Positions 48,501 to 59,504 of a DNA stretch of 64,000 nucleotides are shown here, one piece after another. The stretch is from Ligustrum vulgare (lineage: Eukaryota; Streptophyta; Magnoliopsida; Lamiales; Oleaceae). The translations under genes were made by a program, and so were the position numbers. Position 1 is the stretch's first letter. Each line of letters starts with the position of its first letter. The notes below the pieces were generated by a model. The model searched no databases and had not been told where the DNA came from. It saw nothing but the letters and a program-made list of their open reading frames with translations. Location of the stretch: assembly GCA_963555705.1 (NCBI GenBank), contig OY743169.1, positions 7,502,014 to 7,566,013 of the forward strand. Reading direction: 5' to 3'.

Positions 48501-51500
48501 CCAGATCCAGTACTTCACCACCAGAAATAAGCTACAATTTTTTTACACTGCAAGGCGGTTGGAGGTTATTTAGTCGGTCTTCGATCTCCTTTTGCCTTAA
48601 AAAGAAGTATCTTATTCTTTAAAAAGATGCTTAATAGCATGCTATGAACAAGCTGAAAATGAAGACTGTGACTTTTAATGAGTTTGTGCTTTATGGAAGA
48701 ATAAAAGAAAGAAAAACACTTAAGAGCTTTTTTGGTAATGTGAAAATTTTTGGTTTTTGTGGGGTTTTTTTTTTTTTTTTATGAATGTGTAGTTTAAAAA
48801 TGTTTAAAAAGTCAAAATTTGTTGGCTTGATTAAGAATGGATGATTGAGATTGAGTTTGAAAAGTTTTGATAAATTTTTTTTACTTTACCAAACAAGCAC
48901 TTAATTAGAAACCCTCTACAACTAAATGCATCGAGGATACAAAAACTTGTTTACACAACACCGTGAATAAATTAAGAAACCCTTAAAGCCAACCTACTAT
49001 TGTCTTCCTTTATATTACAAAATAACCAAATATTCTCAACTATGATGCACTGACGCGGATACGTGTATCTGACACTATGTATGTCGGACAAGTCGACACA
49101 CAATTTTTCAAAAAAAGTACCGACACGACACGTTGTCAACGTGTTAATTAAAATATTTAAAATTCTTCATTTATATAGTATAAATTTAGTTTTATACTTA
49201 TTATTAATTTTGTTTGCTGAAATCTTTTATATTTGAATACCTATTTTTTATTTTATAATAATTTTTTTGAGTTAAGAAATATATGATTTCTCTTATAAAG
49301 AAAGAAAAATGACCATAGTAGAGCGTCATAAGATTGTCGTATCCAACACGTATTTCTTAAACTAATGTCCTTATGTAGGCTTCAGGGTTTTTCTTTGCCT
49401 AGATTTTCAATTTAAACACTTTATCCATTATCTGTTATAAAATATATGAAAATTAGGCAAAAGTTAGGCACATTTAGGTAAAATTAGGTGAATTCCATAT
49501 TACCATTATGCCCCTGTAAAATTTACATATTACGATTATACCATTATCCGCCCCCCTATAAATAGGGCACCATATATTCATTTGTAAGATGTACCAATTC
49601 TTTGGAATGAAGAATTCTCCTCCTTCTCCCTAGCTCTCAATCTCTCTCTATAATTCTTGGTTAGAATTTTGATAGTTTTACAACACGTTATCAGCACGAG
49701 TCTCTACCCTATTGAGTAATATGACGGGAGTATGCTCTACAGTTGCATCTAAATGATGAACCTCTGTATCAGAAACCAGATTATTATTAATCATCATTTA
49801 TACATCATAGATTAGAAGATCAATTCCAAATACGTAGAAAAATTGAAGAAATTGTATAATCCGAAACTTCCAAACCAAATTCACGCCAATCCGTTTATCC
49901 AAATGATGATCGGAGACCGGATCCATGACCACGGCGACCGGACGATTCTTCCGAACCGGCGCGTGTCGACGGCACCGGCACCGGCGCGGCGGCGCGTGAC
50001 GCGCGTGAAGACCACGAGCAGACATCGAGGCGGCGCGTGCGGCGGAATCAGGCGACGACGTCAACAGGAAGTTTGTTCATATCGACGATCTTGATTTTTC
50101 TATGATCTTACTTTTCTGTTTTGTGCAGTTCTGAGATTTTCCGGCGATCGAACGTGGCGGTTTTCTTAAAAATCGTTTTTGAAGCACTTCCGACGGGATT
50201 TTGAACTTCGGACCAAAAGTAAGTTTGTTCTAAATTAAAGTTCAAACCTATTGAAGGTTTTGATTTATCCATATGAGCAACATATTAAAATATGGACAAT
50301 TTTACCCTTGGTAATACATAAAAGTAAATTAATCGAAAATTAACGATTAATATGTGATCAACAAGATAAATTAAAGATTTTAAACAAAGTATAATTAAAA
50401 ATAATCATTGTCATACCGTGACGGATTAAGTTATTATGGACTGAATTTATACCGCAACGGATTGGACTATTATGAGTACCTTGACTGGATTTTGACAATA
50501 TGACTTGATCACTATTATGAATACCTTGACTGGAGGATATGACTCGCTCACTCATGAAAGGTAATTATTTCATTATGTTGACACCGCCTATATGGTCGGT
50601 TTACGGAATACTTTACATATATTCATATTCTATATTATTTCAAAAACACCTCAATTGTTGGTTAATTCTAACATATTAGAGGATGTTGTCAACATATATA
50701 CGTGGTGATATTATTATTGTTTAACCTATATACATGGTGATATTATTGTTATTTGATACTTCATCAAATGATACCAGAAGTTATCATTACCAAAAATTTG
50801 GTAAATGTTGATAAAAATATTTCATCCAATGGTACCAGAAGTTACCAATATCTGAATTTGAATTGGTAAATGAAAATTATTCAACAAAAGAATGTTGATG
50901 TATGATAAGATAATATCACATGATAGCTCGGATATGGCTAATGTGAAAATAATCTCATCAATATTATGAGATGAATATTAGATGATAAAGTGTCTGGAAA
51001 TGTTCTTGCACGAGCACTTATGTATTCCAGAAGAAGTACATATTTACTCCAGAAGAAGTAAAAATTATCATCTAAACATACTGAAATGATATTATTATTA
51101 TTGCTCCTGAAGAAGTATAAACGAGACATACATGCAAAACGCAAAAGGGGGAAACATTAATGATCCTCAAAATGAGAGATGTGTTTCGGGAGTAGCCGTA
51201 TCCTACCACCTCTGAACTTTTGAGGAAATAAAGAAAAAGGTGTGTTTCAAGAGTAAGAAATACTCCATACTCTACCACCTTAAATCTTTGAGGTACACAA
51301 GATTAAACATAAACAAAATCCTAGAAATTTATGGTGTGTCTCAAGAGTGAGAATACTCCGTACTCTACCACCACCTATTCTAGGGTTCACAAAGATAAAT
51401 TTACATTAACCGGACTCCATTTTCGCTTGATTCCCCTTCCTTGCGACCAATCTATCTTTACTCCTGCTGGATCTTGTATTGGAATATATGATTGCAACTT

Positions 51501-54500
51501 ATCCAGCAGTTCCTCGATAGTAGGAGCAGAAATAAGGATTCTCCTAGAAAATGGAGAGATGAATCCCTGTTCCACAGCATAATCAAGAAATGTTAGCAAA
51601 CCATCAAAGAAATTGTTTACATTTAAAAGCCCAATAGGCTTAGTATGGAGATCTAGTTGAGCCCATGAGGTAATATTAAAGATTTCTTCTAAAGTACCAA
51701 AACCTCCAGGCAGAGCTATGAAGGCATCAGAACCATATAGCATGCAAGTTATGCGTTCATGGATAGATAAGGTTTGTACTTCATGCCCTCGTGTTTTGCT
51801 TGCGATATCAGCTAAAGGAGTAGGTATAACACCTATCACTCTTGCTTTCTCTGCTAGAGCAGATTGTGAAACACAACCCATCAATCCACTGCTACCTCCT
51901 CCATACACGAGAGTGATACCTTTCTCTCCCAATTTCTTTCCTAAATCCACGGCTGCTTCTAGATACCCAAAACCTTTTCCTACTTTTGATCCACAAAATA
52001 CACAGATAATTTTGATGTGTCGAAGTTTTGATCCTTCCATCTTTGAAAGAATAAGGAAAAACTTACAAGAAAATGTTATTTTGGGATGCATAAACTGTAA
52101 AAATCATTGGCTTTTTAAACTTGAAAAACTTCACTATTTACTACTCGTATTTCGAAAAAGTGAAGATTTACTTTTGACAAAATCACCATACTCACCTTTC
52201 GGTGATTTAATATTTAACCAGCCTTTATCAAAACTCGTGAAAGAAAACAGAAAAATATTATATATATATATATATTTAATGATTTACCTTGTATTAATGC
52301 TGCATAGCCAAAACATCATTGTTTATAACAGCCTGGCAAACAGGATCTTTTGCTATTATATTTTTGAGACTATAATGCTCTTTATCGCTGATGAATTTAG
52401 CCCATAAAGATAGTAGCTCACGCTGCACATACCCACTAGGGTGCGTCTCAAGAGTCAATCGGATATCATCCAATGACTCCTTACTCAGCCCACCCTTAAT
52501 GAAGTCTATCTTATCATCTCGATTTATAGATGAATACCCTATTGACTTACAACGGGTATCACATGTCCATCGAGCACATTTGTAGCAACTATTTAATCTT
52601 TTTGCTCTTCGCTTCTTTGCAAAAGTACTCTTACCTAAGCCAGGTTTGTGCTTAGAAAATGAATCTGGTAATTCACCAGCTAATCGAACTTTCGCTTCGA
52701 TCAACCAGCGAACATCTTCTGGGATGCCATGATCCATCAGCAACCTCAATCTTTCGAGCCTAATTCGATAAATTTTTCTCAAATCATTTACTGGAAGATT
52801 GGAATAATATTTGCGAATATTTGAAAGTATGATATCCATTTTTGATGCATCTAACCTTCTTCCCAAATCATCTATTTAAATGCATTATTCAACGTGTGAA
52901 AGAGCGATAGCTCCGCGTGTCAGTGATATCGATTCCATTAAGAGATAATGGAATAAATTATTGAAAATGTGAGAACAATGAGATAATGCGTCATTACCTT
53001 TTTCGATATAAGGGAAGATTTGGCGACAAGATTGAGATATTTTCATTGGATATTGTACCTGATTTTTCCGGTATAAAAGTAATAAAGGTATGCTGATTTG
53101 AACTGTACAGAAATACGTACTGATGAAATGAATACTGTATTGAACCAGAAGTTCATACATATGTACAAGTGAAATATCTTGTTGAACCAGAAGTTCTATA
53201 ATGATTGGTTAGATTCCAATTCAATAATGAGATTTATTGAGAATGAATAATGGCATTCATTAAAGAACCAGAAGATTGTTATCATTGCTGCTTGTTCTCA
53301 AAAGCAAATTAATTATCTCACTAAATGAATGACTGATTATTTGCTCAAGTAATGATATTACGAGCAAAGTGATAAATGCTAGCATGAATATATCTTAAAG
53401 TCATTAATGATTTTACGAATTAGTTGAGATAATAGAATATTATATTGCTAATGGTTTAGCAGATTAAAAGCCTCAAGTTATTTTCTATGAGAACAATTTG
53501 ATTATGCAGCAATATTCTACATATAAATATGTCAATACGATGAAATAATGATTTGCTTGTAAAACTTTATGATTTCTAAGAAGTGCGATATCTATATACA
53601 CTCCAACAATACGCACTTGATATATGATTGTATGACATGTGTTGCGGCATTTTAGTCGATTGATATAATATAAGATTTGTGAATATTATGGGGAAAACAC
53701 GCTTAAAGCGTAATTATGCCTGAAGCATAATGAGAATCGATTCCAAAAATAAATATCTCTTGAATGATTGAGATAATCCCTTTAAGGCTGAATACTCATA
53801 GTGAGTATAAGGGACATAGTTAAAAGAGATTCAGGTACCTGATGATAGAACATATACAGAGATCTCTCTATGTTATATTGAGTTGAAATGGAATCGATAA
53901 ATAAGTCGACTACATACAACCCTCTTATGAAAATGAGGTTGATGAAATTATAATACTTTGGCCAAGTATATAACCCCAATGTAGGGATTATTATTCAAGG
54001 ACCAGAAGTCCAAATGCTTAAATGTAAAGCCAGTAATTATATGTATAAATGAAAAATATTTCACAGTCGTAGATGACGACTCGTTGCGCGCAAGATTTTT
54101 CATTGAACTGGCATGACATATGGTGGATGTGACTATAATCTAAATCACTAGCTTGAGCTCTTTGATATACCAATGAGTGAGATCAAAAAAGTGTGATTCT
54201 CATCTCGGTATTTTGAGGGTATTCTTTGATGTACCAGTTGATCGCGGTACGTTGAGATTTCAAGTAAAATGATTGTAGATTATATGTCAAAATTGATATC
54301 TATTTCAATGATTGATTATGCTCCTGCAAATTAGAAATTGCAGTTTATAAAGTGCAAGAACATACATGTATAAATCATTGAAAGATTCAATATGCCCAGA
54401 TTAGTATCACTATAGAATGATACAAATGACCTCATAATATAATATGTTGAAATTGAAATTGGAGTGTACTATTATTATATTTGAATATTTGGGCATGCAA

Positions 54501-56260
54501 TTGATTTTCAATATGCAAAATTATATTATCCACCGGAAATTGATTATTCACCAGAAGTGAATATGAAAATGAATATTTAATTATTCATCAGATGTGAATT
54601 CTAGATTTTGATAGAAGTGAATCAATTCTAGATTTGAGTAATGCAATCAGTCAACTAAATAAACATTGCTTGGTATAACATGTTCAGTACATCATAAATA
54701 AACTATGACATCATAAATGAGCTATGAATGATTTATATAAAGCTCATCATGAATGATATGTTTTGATGAAAAGATATGATATTGCATCAATATACTTGTG
54801 ATATTCCATGAAAAGGAATAAATACGCGTTGCACTCTTTTTCCCTTAGCTGAGGTTTTTCCCACAGGGTTTTCCTAGCAAGGTTTTTAATGAGGCAACAG
54901 TTGAGGCGTATTGATGAAAACTAATGAGAATAATGTACTCTTTTTCCCTTCGCTGAGGTTTTGTCCCACAGGGTTTTCCTAGCAAAGGTTTTTGAGGTAT
55001 CATCATAGCTATCAACAAGCTATAATTAACAACACATTGTTATACTGGAATGATATCAATAAATGAAGAAAATCATACACATCTTATGAAGAATGTTATG
55101 ATATCGGCTACACACAAGAAGATTTTCATATATATTCCAGACGAAAGATGATATCAATGTTCGAGAAATTCATGAATCCTCAATTGCACACTTCAGGGGG
55201 AGAATCATGCTGTACTCTTTTTCCTTCGTCCAGGTTTTGTCCTACTAGGTTTTCCTGACAAGGTTTTAACGAGGCAGCAGCTGTACTCTTTTTCCTTGAT
55301 TCAGATTTTATCCCACTGGGTTTTACTGACAAGGTTTTAATGAGGCAGCACTTCAGAACTTCAAAATTCAGTACATGATTTGTTGGAATGTCAGACTCAA
55401 TGATTCACTATGGCCAACATCAGGGGGAGCAACTGTACTCTTTTTCCTTCGCTCAAGTTTTATCCCACTGGGTTTTCTTAGCAAGGTTTTAACGAGGCAG
55501 ACAATTGAGCAAGCGAGTAATATGTCATTCAAGGGGGAGTGTTATAAAATATATGAAAATTAGGCAAAAGTTAGGCACATTTAGGTAAAATTAGGTGAAT
55601 TCCATATTACCATTATGCCCCTGTAAAATTTACATATTACGATTATACCATTATCCGCCCCCCTATAAATAGGGCACCATATATTCATTTGTAAGATGTA
55701 CCAATTCTTTGGAATGAAGAATTCTCCTCCTTCTCTCTAGCTCTCAATCTCTCTCTATAATTCTTGGTTAGAATTTTGATAGTTTTACAACATTATCAAT
55801 ATTATCATATTAGTTGGTTGTTTATTAATAAAATTTTGAGAGTTTCTCAATTCTTCTATTTTTAGAGTATTCAGAGTGAAACAATGAATATTTGATGCCC
55901 AAATCCTCAGTATTCAACTAATTTAACAAGTTTTTGGAGTGCTAATCACATTCCACATAATTTCCGCTGGATCACTCAAGCAACTTGTTTTGAGTAGAAA
56001 TCAATAGGTAAATACACATATAACATGAACTGTAGAGTTCCAAGTGCATATAATTACCATTGGTAAAACAGAAATTTCCCAAAAATTATATAAATATATA
56101 TATAGAGCTTCATATATGTGCAGAGATATATAAATTGTAGACAGTAGAGAGAAACCTACCAGTCAGGAGAGAGAAAATCGGGAACGTTGGAAGCTGAAGC
56201 TCGAATACGGGGGCCGAGAGGCTTGCAAGGTGTGGAGAGTAGAGGTGCAGCAAACGACAT
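45571..56260 (-). CDS. Conserved plant protein, probably chloroplast-targeted, 7 exons
   Basis: Exons: 56260-56160, 47310-47268, 47182-47090, 46989-46927, 46716-46621, 46547-46470 and 45657-45571. All have GT-AG borders and join in frame to 186 aa plus TGA. The N-terminus (MSFAAPLLSTPCKPLGPRIR...) is Ser/Ala/Arg-rich and lacks acids, like a plastid transit peptide. The mature part contains SAEEAVRYQLDAL, NDQPRQDYGIEVMYRFAG, FDPFERSTYFGPFFDLGQ, FERFRRIFHHSSYRVLL, RGARPEEEEIFQFTMVQ and GGSWDGYWLTESLLHDGD, recognised as a conserved protein of green plants whose biochemical role I cannot state (possibly NTF2-like fold). Intron 1 is 8.85 kb because an LTR element (49433-55792) inserted in it; without it the intron would be about 2.5 kb. 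No coding damage was seen. Confidence 0.9.
47311..49427. other. Intron 1 of the chloroplast protein gene, part before the LTR element
   Basis: AT-rich with no additional gene. A MITE with ends GAGCTTTTTTGGTAA and inverted GTGCTTGTTTGGTAA lies at about 48724-48900. At about 49050-49360 GGATACGTGTATCTGACAC and an inverted relative suggest another decayed DNA element. Confidence 0.5.
49433..49685 (+). repeat. 5' LTR
   Basis: 253 bp. It holds a clear TATA box TATAAATA at 49557-49564 in a CCCCCCTATAAATAGGGC context. It begins TGTTATAAAATATATG and ends GTTTTACAACA. Confidence 0.95.
49557..49564 (+). promoter_or_regulatory. LTR TATA box
   Basis: TATAAATA within the 5' LTR, about 120 bases before the LTR end, the expected place for the element's own promoter. 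Confidence 0.7.
49686..49700 (+). promoter_or_regulatory. Primer-binding site-like sequence
   Basis: CGTTATCAGCACGAG directly follows the 5' LTR, a sequence commonly seen at this place in plant copia elements. The exact primer tRNA cannot be named from here. Confidence 0.6.
49701..51386 (+). other. 5' internal non-coding part of the LTR element
   Basis: No retroviral domain. 49930-50060 is a GC-rich patch (GGCACCGGCACCGGCGCGG). Three related copies of GTGTTTCAAGAGTAAGAAA...TACTCTACCACC lie at about 51178, 51240 and 51335, just before the LOG-like stop codon. Confidence 0.6.
51387..52040 (-). CDS. Intronless LOG-like cytokinin-activating enzyme inside the LTR element
   Basis: 217 aa from the ATG at 52040 (MEGSKLRHIKIICVFCGS; an in-frame ATG 17 codons upstream is less family-like). 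LOG enzymes split cytokinin riboside 5'-monophosphates into free cytokinin and ribose 5-phosphate in the cytosol. Seen here: ICVFCGSKVGKG near the N-terminus, nucleotide-binding LVYGGGSSGLMG at ~45-56, a conserved Arg in IHERITCM, the signature PGGFGTLEE at ~115, then TSWAQLDLHTKPIGLLNV. Length fits plant LOGs. Plant LOG genes are normally split by several introns, while this one is a single exon. It lies antisense between the LTRs of a young element and in the sense of the surrounding host gene. The open frame is intact. Whether it is expressed is unknown. Confidence 0.9.
   Translation of the reverse strand: MEGSKLRHIKIICVFCGSKVGKGFGYLEAAVDLGKKLGEKGITLVYGGGSSGLMGCVSQSALAEKARVIGVIPTPLADIASKTRGHEVQTLSIHERITCMLYGSDAFIALPGGFGTLEEIFNITSWAQLDLHTKPIGLLNVNNFFDGLLTFLDYAVEQGFISPFSRRILISAPTIEELLDKLQSYIPIQDPAGVKIDWSQGRGIKRKWSPVNVNLSL
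52294..52866 (-). CDS. 190-aa protein with a carlavirus NABP-like basic/Cys core
   Basis: Complete 190-codon frame, same strand as the LOG-like gene and 253 bp upstream of it. Residues ~30-70 are amphipathic (RLERLRLLMDHGIPEDVRWL). Residues ~80-125 contain a basic stretch AKKRRAKR directly followed by a Cys cluster (C-x2-C-x4-C-x3-C) and an aromatic/Asn segment. This order resembles the nucleic-acid-binding, Cys-rich protein family of carlaviruses and relatives (Betaflexiviridae), proteins that bind RNA and act as silencing or transcription modulators. The second half of the Cys motif is spaced differently from the viral family, and the ~65 C-terminal residues are unrecognised. If the match holds, this is an endogenised viral-type gene. 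Otherwise it is an orphan zinc-finger protein. Confidence 0.5.
   Translation of the reverse strand: MGRRLDASKMDIILSNIRKYYSNLPVNDLRKIYRIRLERLRLLMDHGIPEDVRWLIEAKVRLAGELPDSFSKHKPGLGKSTFAKKRRAKRLNSCYKCARWTCDTRCKSIGYSSINRDDKIDFIKGGLSKESLDDIRLTLETHPSGYVQRELLSLWAKFISDKEHYSLKNIIAKDPVCQAVINNDVLAMQH
52867..54828 (+). other. 3' internal AT-rich part of the LTR element
   Basis: About 2 kb, AT-rich, with scattered CCAGAAG words and no recognisable domain on either strand. Small frames here (for example 52885-53160 minus, 53782-53979 minus) are not supported. Confidence 0.5.
54829..55501 (+). repeat. Five ~68-bp repeats in the 3' region of the LTR element
   Basis: Copies at about 54829, 54936, 55211, 55281 and 55433 share TACTCTTTTTCCTTCGCT, CCCACTGGGTTTTCCTAGCA and AGGTTTTAACGAGGCAGC. 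Inverted relatives occur at 14336-14500 in the copia remnant, so they mark the family. Confidence 0.9.
55540..55792 (+). repeat. 3' LTR
   Basis: 253 bp, identical to the 5' LTR except for one C/T difference in CCTTCTCYCTAG. Its TATA box is at 55664-55671. The polypurine tract AAGGGGGAG lies at 55531-55539. Confidence 0.95.
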
Positions 56261-56349
56261 CGCTTCCTCTGCCACTGGAAACAATTGTTTTTCGTTTCAA
56301 CCCTGGTGGAAGATGAAATGGAATGAGGGAAAGTGTCGTTTGTGCACAT

Positions 56350-58010
56350 ACTGAAGTCGCAATTCCAACCTCAATTGTGGTACGATGAAAATGTAAATTG
56401 TCAAAAGTATTTTTTTTATAGGTAAAATATTTGAGGACACAAATTTTATTCTTCATATTTTTCATTCCATATCTTAATTCAGAAGAAAATAAGTTTCTTG
56501 AGTTTTTTTTTTCGAATCACATTGAATAAAAATCACATAATTCTTCCAATCTTTGTTGCAAAGTCGATAAATTATATTTACAATACAATTTTTACTAATT
56601 TATTATATTTTAAAATAATGGAGGTTCTTAAATTTTGTTTGTTACTATATTTATATCTCCAATTTTTTTTTCCTCTCATTTTCTCCGCAATGTTCTTTAA
56701 TATATCACATATTGACATTTATATAATATATAAAAGTAGCTGAATCAACCTCAGTTAACTTCACTGTTTCCATCCAAAACTCTTGTGCTATGTGCAGATT
56801 TTATTTATTTATTTTTCCAATTTTTGAGGACTTCAATATTTATCATGTTCACATTACTCATATCTCTCATCCAATAATCAACTTCAAAACCCACTTCAAA
56901 AATAGTTGGGCCTTCAATATTTATTTATTATTTTCAAAATCATTGACGTCTACTTACATTCTTTAATATTTATTGTATTTATATGGCTTCTATTTCCCGC
57001 TGCCTAATTATACTGAAAAACCAGTTTTTTTTTTTTTCCTTTTTCGCTTTTTTAGAATTTGTTTCATTTTTTTCCCGTTTTTCAAAATCTGTTTATTCAT
57101 TTTTGTTTTCTATATCCCTTTTTTTCCATTTCCCGATATACAACATCTTTCATTTATGTTATATATAATTATTATGAAGATATACACAATAATAAAAGAT
57201 TCAATTAAAGAGTTATTTCTTTGAAAAAATGTGTACTGTTTAACATGATTCCTCTACTCCACCTTTTATTTATCACGTTTTATGATTCAAAACTCATTTT
57301 GCGGTGGTAATGCTTATTAGTTATTAATATTACAAACCAATTAAAAATAAAAAATCGTAAATTATTTTTTGAAAAAGTAAAAAGGATTGGCACCACTATT
57401 TTCTTCAAAACCTGTGATATTTTGAGTCGTTGAACATAGATTTGGATTTCTGACAAAAAAGAAAAAATATTAAAACAATAATATTGTAGAGAAAGCTTCG
57501 AAAACAATATAGAATGCAAAATTTTTTTGGATTAATAAGAGGATTTGTTAATAGTCTATTTATATTATGTTCTAGATTTCTCTGTTGGGGTTGCAATGTG
57601 TTAATTAATGTTGGGTTATTTAGAATAGTTTTGGGTTGAATAGATATGTTAATGGTTTCGGCCGTTTAGTAAGGAATAAACATATTATTCATGGGTCAAT
57701 ATATATATTTGATGAAATTGTATATCATATTGTATAAAAAATAATAAAAATAAGAAACTAGAATTATTATTTTTTTTTAAATTTGTTTTTATCGAGAAGT
57801 TGTTTTTTTTTATGATATAAGAACGATAATTTGTTTTGTTTTACTTATTTATATTTGAATTTTTTGTGTCAAAATATCTCTTTTCATAAAAAAAAATGTG
57901 TTCTTCTAACGTTTTCAATCTTACAAATAAATATTTGTGTTCAGTTATACAAATCCAAAGTAAAATTTTTAGTTAAAAATTATGTCGAAATTTTATTACT
58001 AGATAATATT
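56350..58010. other. AT-rich intergenic DNA upstream of the chloroplast protein gene
   Basis: Low-complexity T-rich sequence with no gene. The promoter of the gene starting at 56260 should lie at its low end, but no confident element was seen. Confidence 0.45.
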
Positions 58011-58168
58011 CTCTCCGTCCTACAAAGATAGTCCACTATTTCTTTTTTGTCCGTCTAAAAAAGATAGTCTACTTTATTTTTTAAGAGTGAAATTAATATT
58101 TTATATTCCTTTTTATCCTTAATCTGTTTGAAAATGAGTAGATGACTATCTTTATGAGACGTAGGGAG
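58011..58168. mobile_element. Stowaway-like MITE
   Basis: 158 bp. The left end CTCTCCGTCCTACAAAGATA and the inverted right end CTCCCTACGTCTCATAAAGA match the Tc1/mariner Stowaway terminus. A TA follows on the right side. Confidence 0.8.
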
Positions 58169-58169
58169 T

Positions 58170-59500
58170 ACTAAAATATAAATCACATCATACGTATAGT
58201 TTTTTTTATAAATAATCTTATTTTTAGCTATTTAGTACATCTAAAAATTGGAGCTCTTTTTTATAGCGTATTATTAAATTATTAAATATTTTTTATAGAT
58301 AATTACATTTAATACGTAATTAATTTCTTATAATAATTGTGATATTTTATTGGTCTTAATTTTATGGATAAATATTTGGTTCAGTCATAAAGATCCAATG
58401 TCAAATTCTCAGTTAAAATTATATTTAAAATTTATACAAATTCGTATTTTTATAAATCACGTTGTATTGAAATTTTTATAACTAAATCTTATTTTTAAGT
58501 TATTTATTACATATACATATTAAAGTTCTTTCCTATTTTGCATTATTTATCAAAATTATTTCAATGACAATTACATTTAATTCTTAATTAATTTTTTATT
58601 CCAAAAAGTCTCATATCACATTTTTTAACATTAACAGTTAACAAATTTATCTATATTGTTTGAAATAATATAGTTATTAATGGTTTTTGTCCTAACTGTT
58701 AATTTTAAAATTTCAAAAAACAATTAACCATACCAAGATATTCTTTACTATATTTTAATTCAAATTTTATGATATTTTTTTTGCAATAATATATAAATTG
58801 ACTCCCAATTTACTTAACTAAAAATTGAGATGATCAATACTAAATTATAATTTCAATCAGAAAATAATTACGTTGTATAAATATTTAAAATCTAAAATAT
58901 CATAAATTTGATGCAATATCTTTGTCAACCTCGCAATTTTTTTATTTTGTTTTTTATTATTATTATTATTATTATTGTTATACATGTTGTTTTTCATTGT
59001 CAATGGTCAAAATATTGAATTTTATCTTTTATATGCATGATCTCTATTATTAACTTTTTCATCTATTGTTTGAATGTTCAGAGTACATGAATACTGAAGA
59101 TCCTACATTTAAGTGTTCATTTTGCAAGGCGAATTTTTGGCTCGAGAATATAGTGAATAATAGTTACAAAACTTGATGATCATATTCTATAAGGTCAAAT
59201 TCTATTTGACAGTAATGCAGGACACAAGTTCTTTATTTCAAGGATATCGTTGAGCCATTCGAATTTTAGGATACTTATTAGATTTCAAAAAAAAAAAAAA
59301 ACAATTTTCATTGAAGGTGTCATATGTCATGACTATCAATAAGAGTCAGACACAATAATTTTCGCATGTATGATTTCTCCCTAAAAGGTTGATGTTTATA
59401 CATGAAACTAATAAATGATGAACTTATCTCTTATTTGTGAATGTTATTTATTTTGTTTAAGGACTAATTTAGTTTCGAATATGATTATTTTTATTTAAAT
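58170..59500. other. AT-rich intergenic DNA
   Basis: No gene recognised. The rightmost part may belong to the Helitron that ends at 59536. Confidence 0.4.
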
Positions 59501-59504
59501 GTTT

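Larger units (their letters stand above)
49433..55792 (+). mobile_element. Young non-autonomous copia-type LTR element carrying captured genes
   Basis: 6360 bp with a perfect 5-bp duplication TTATC (49428-49432 and 55793-55797). Both 253-bp LTRs have TG...CA ends and differ at one base. A PBS-like CGTTATCAGCACGAG follows the 5' LTR, and the polypurine tract AAGGGGGAG precedes the 3' LTR, so the element runs on plus. Five copies of a ~68-bp repeat at 54829-55501 match those in the copia remnant at 14.3 kb, placing it in the same family. It has no gag, protease, integrase or RT. Instead it carries two minus-strand ORFs (51387-52040 and 52294-52866). A GC-rich patch lies at about 49930-50060. 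The rest is AT-rich non-coding sequence. Confidence 0.92.

Noticed and set aside
51718..52407. 229-codon plus-strand ORF opposite LOG
   Set aside because: It is the shadow of the LOG-like and 190-aa frames and has no domain of its own.
51387..52866. Idea that LOG and the 190-aa ORF form an operon
   Set aside because: They lie 253 bp apart in a plant nuclear genome; shared transcription is possible but cannot be claimed without transcripts.
56163..56465. 100-codon minus ORF overlapping exon 1
   Set aside because: It is in a different frame from the exon-1 reading that joins all later exons correctly.
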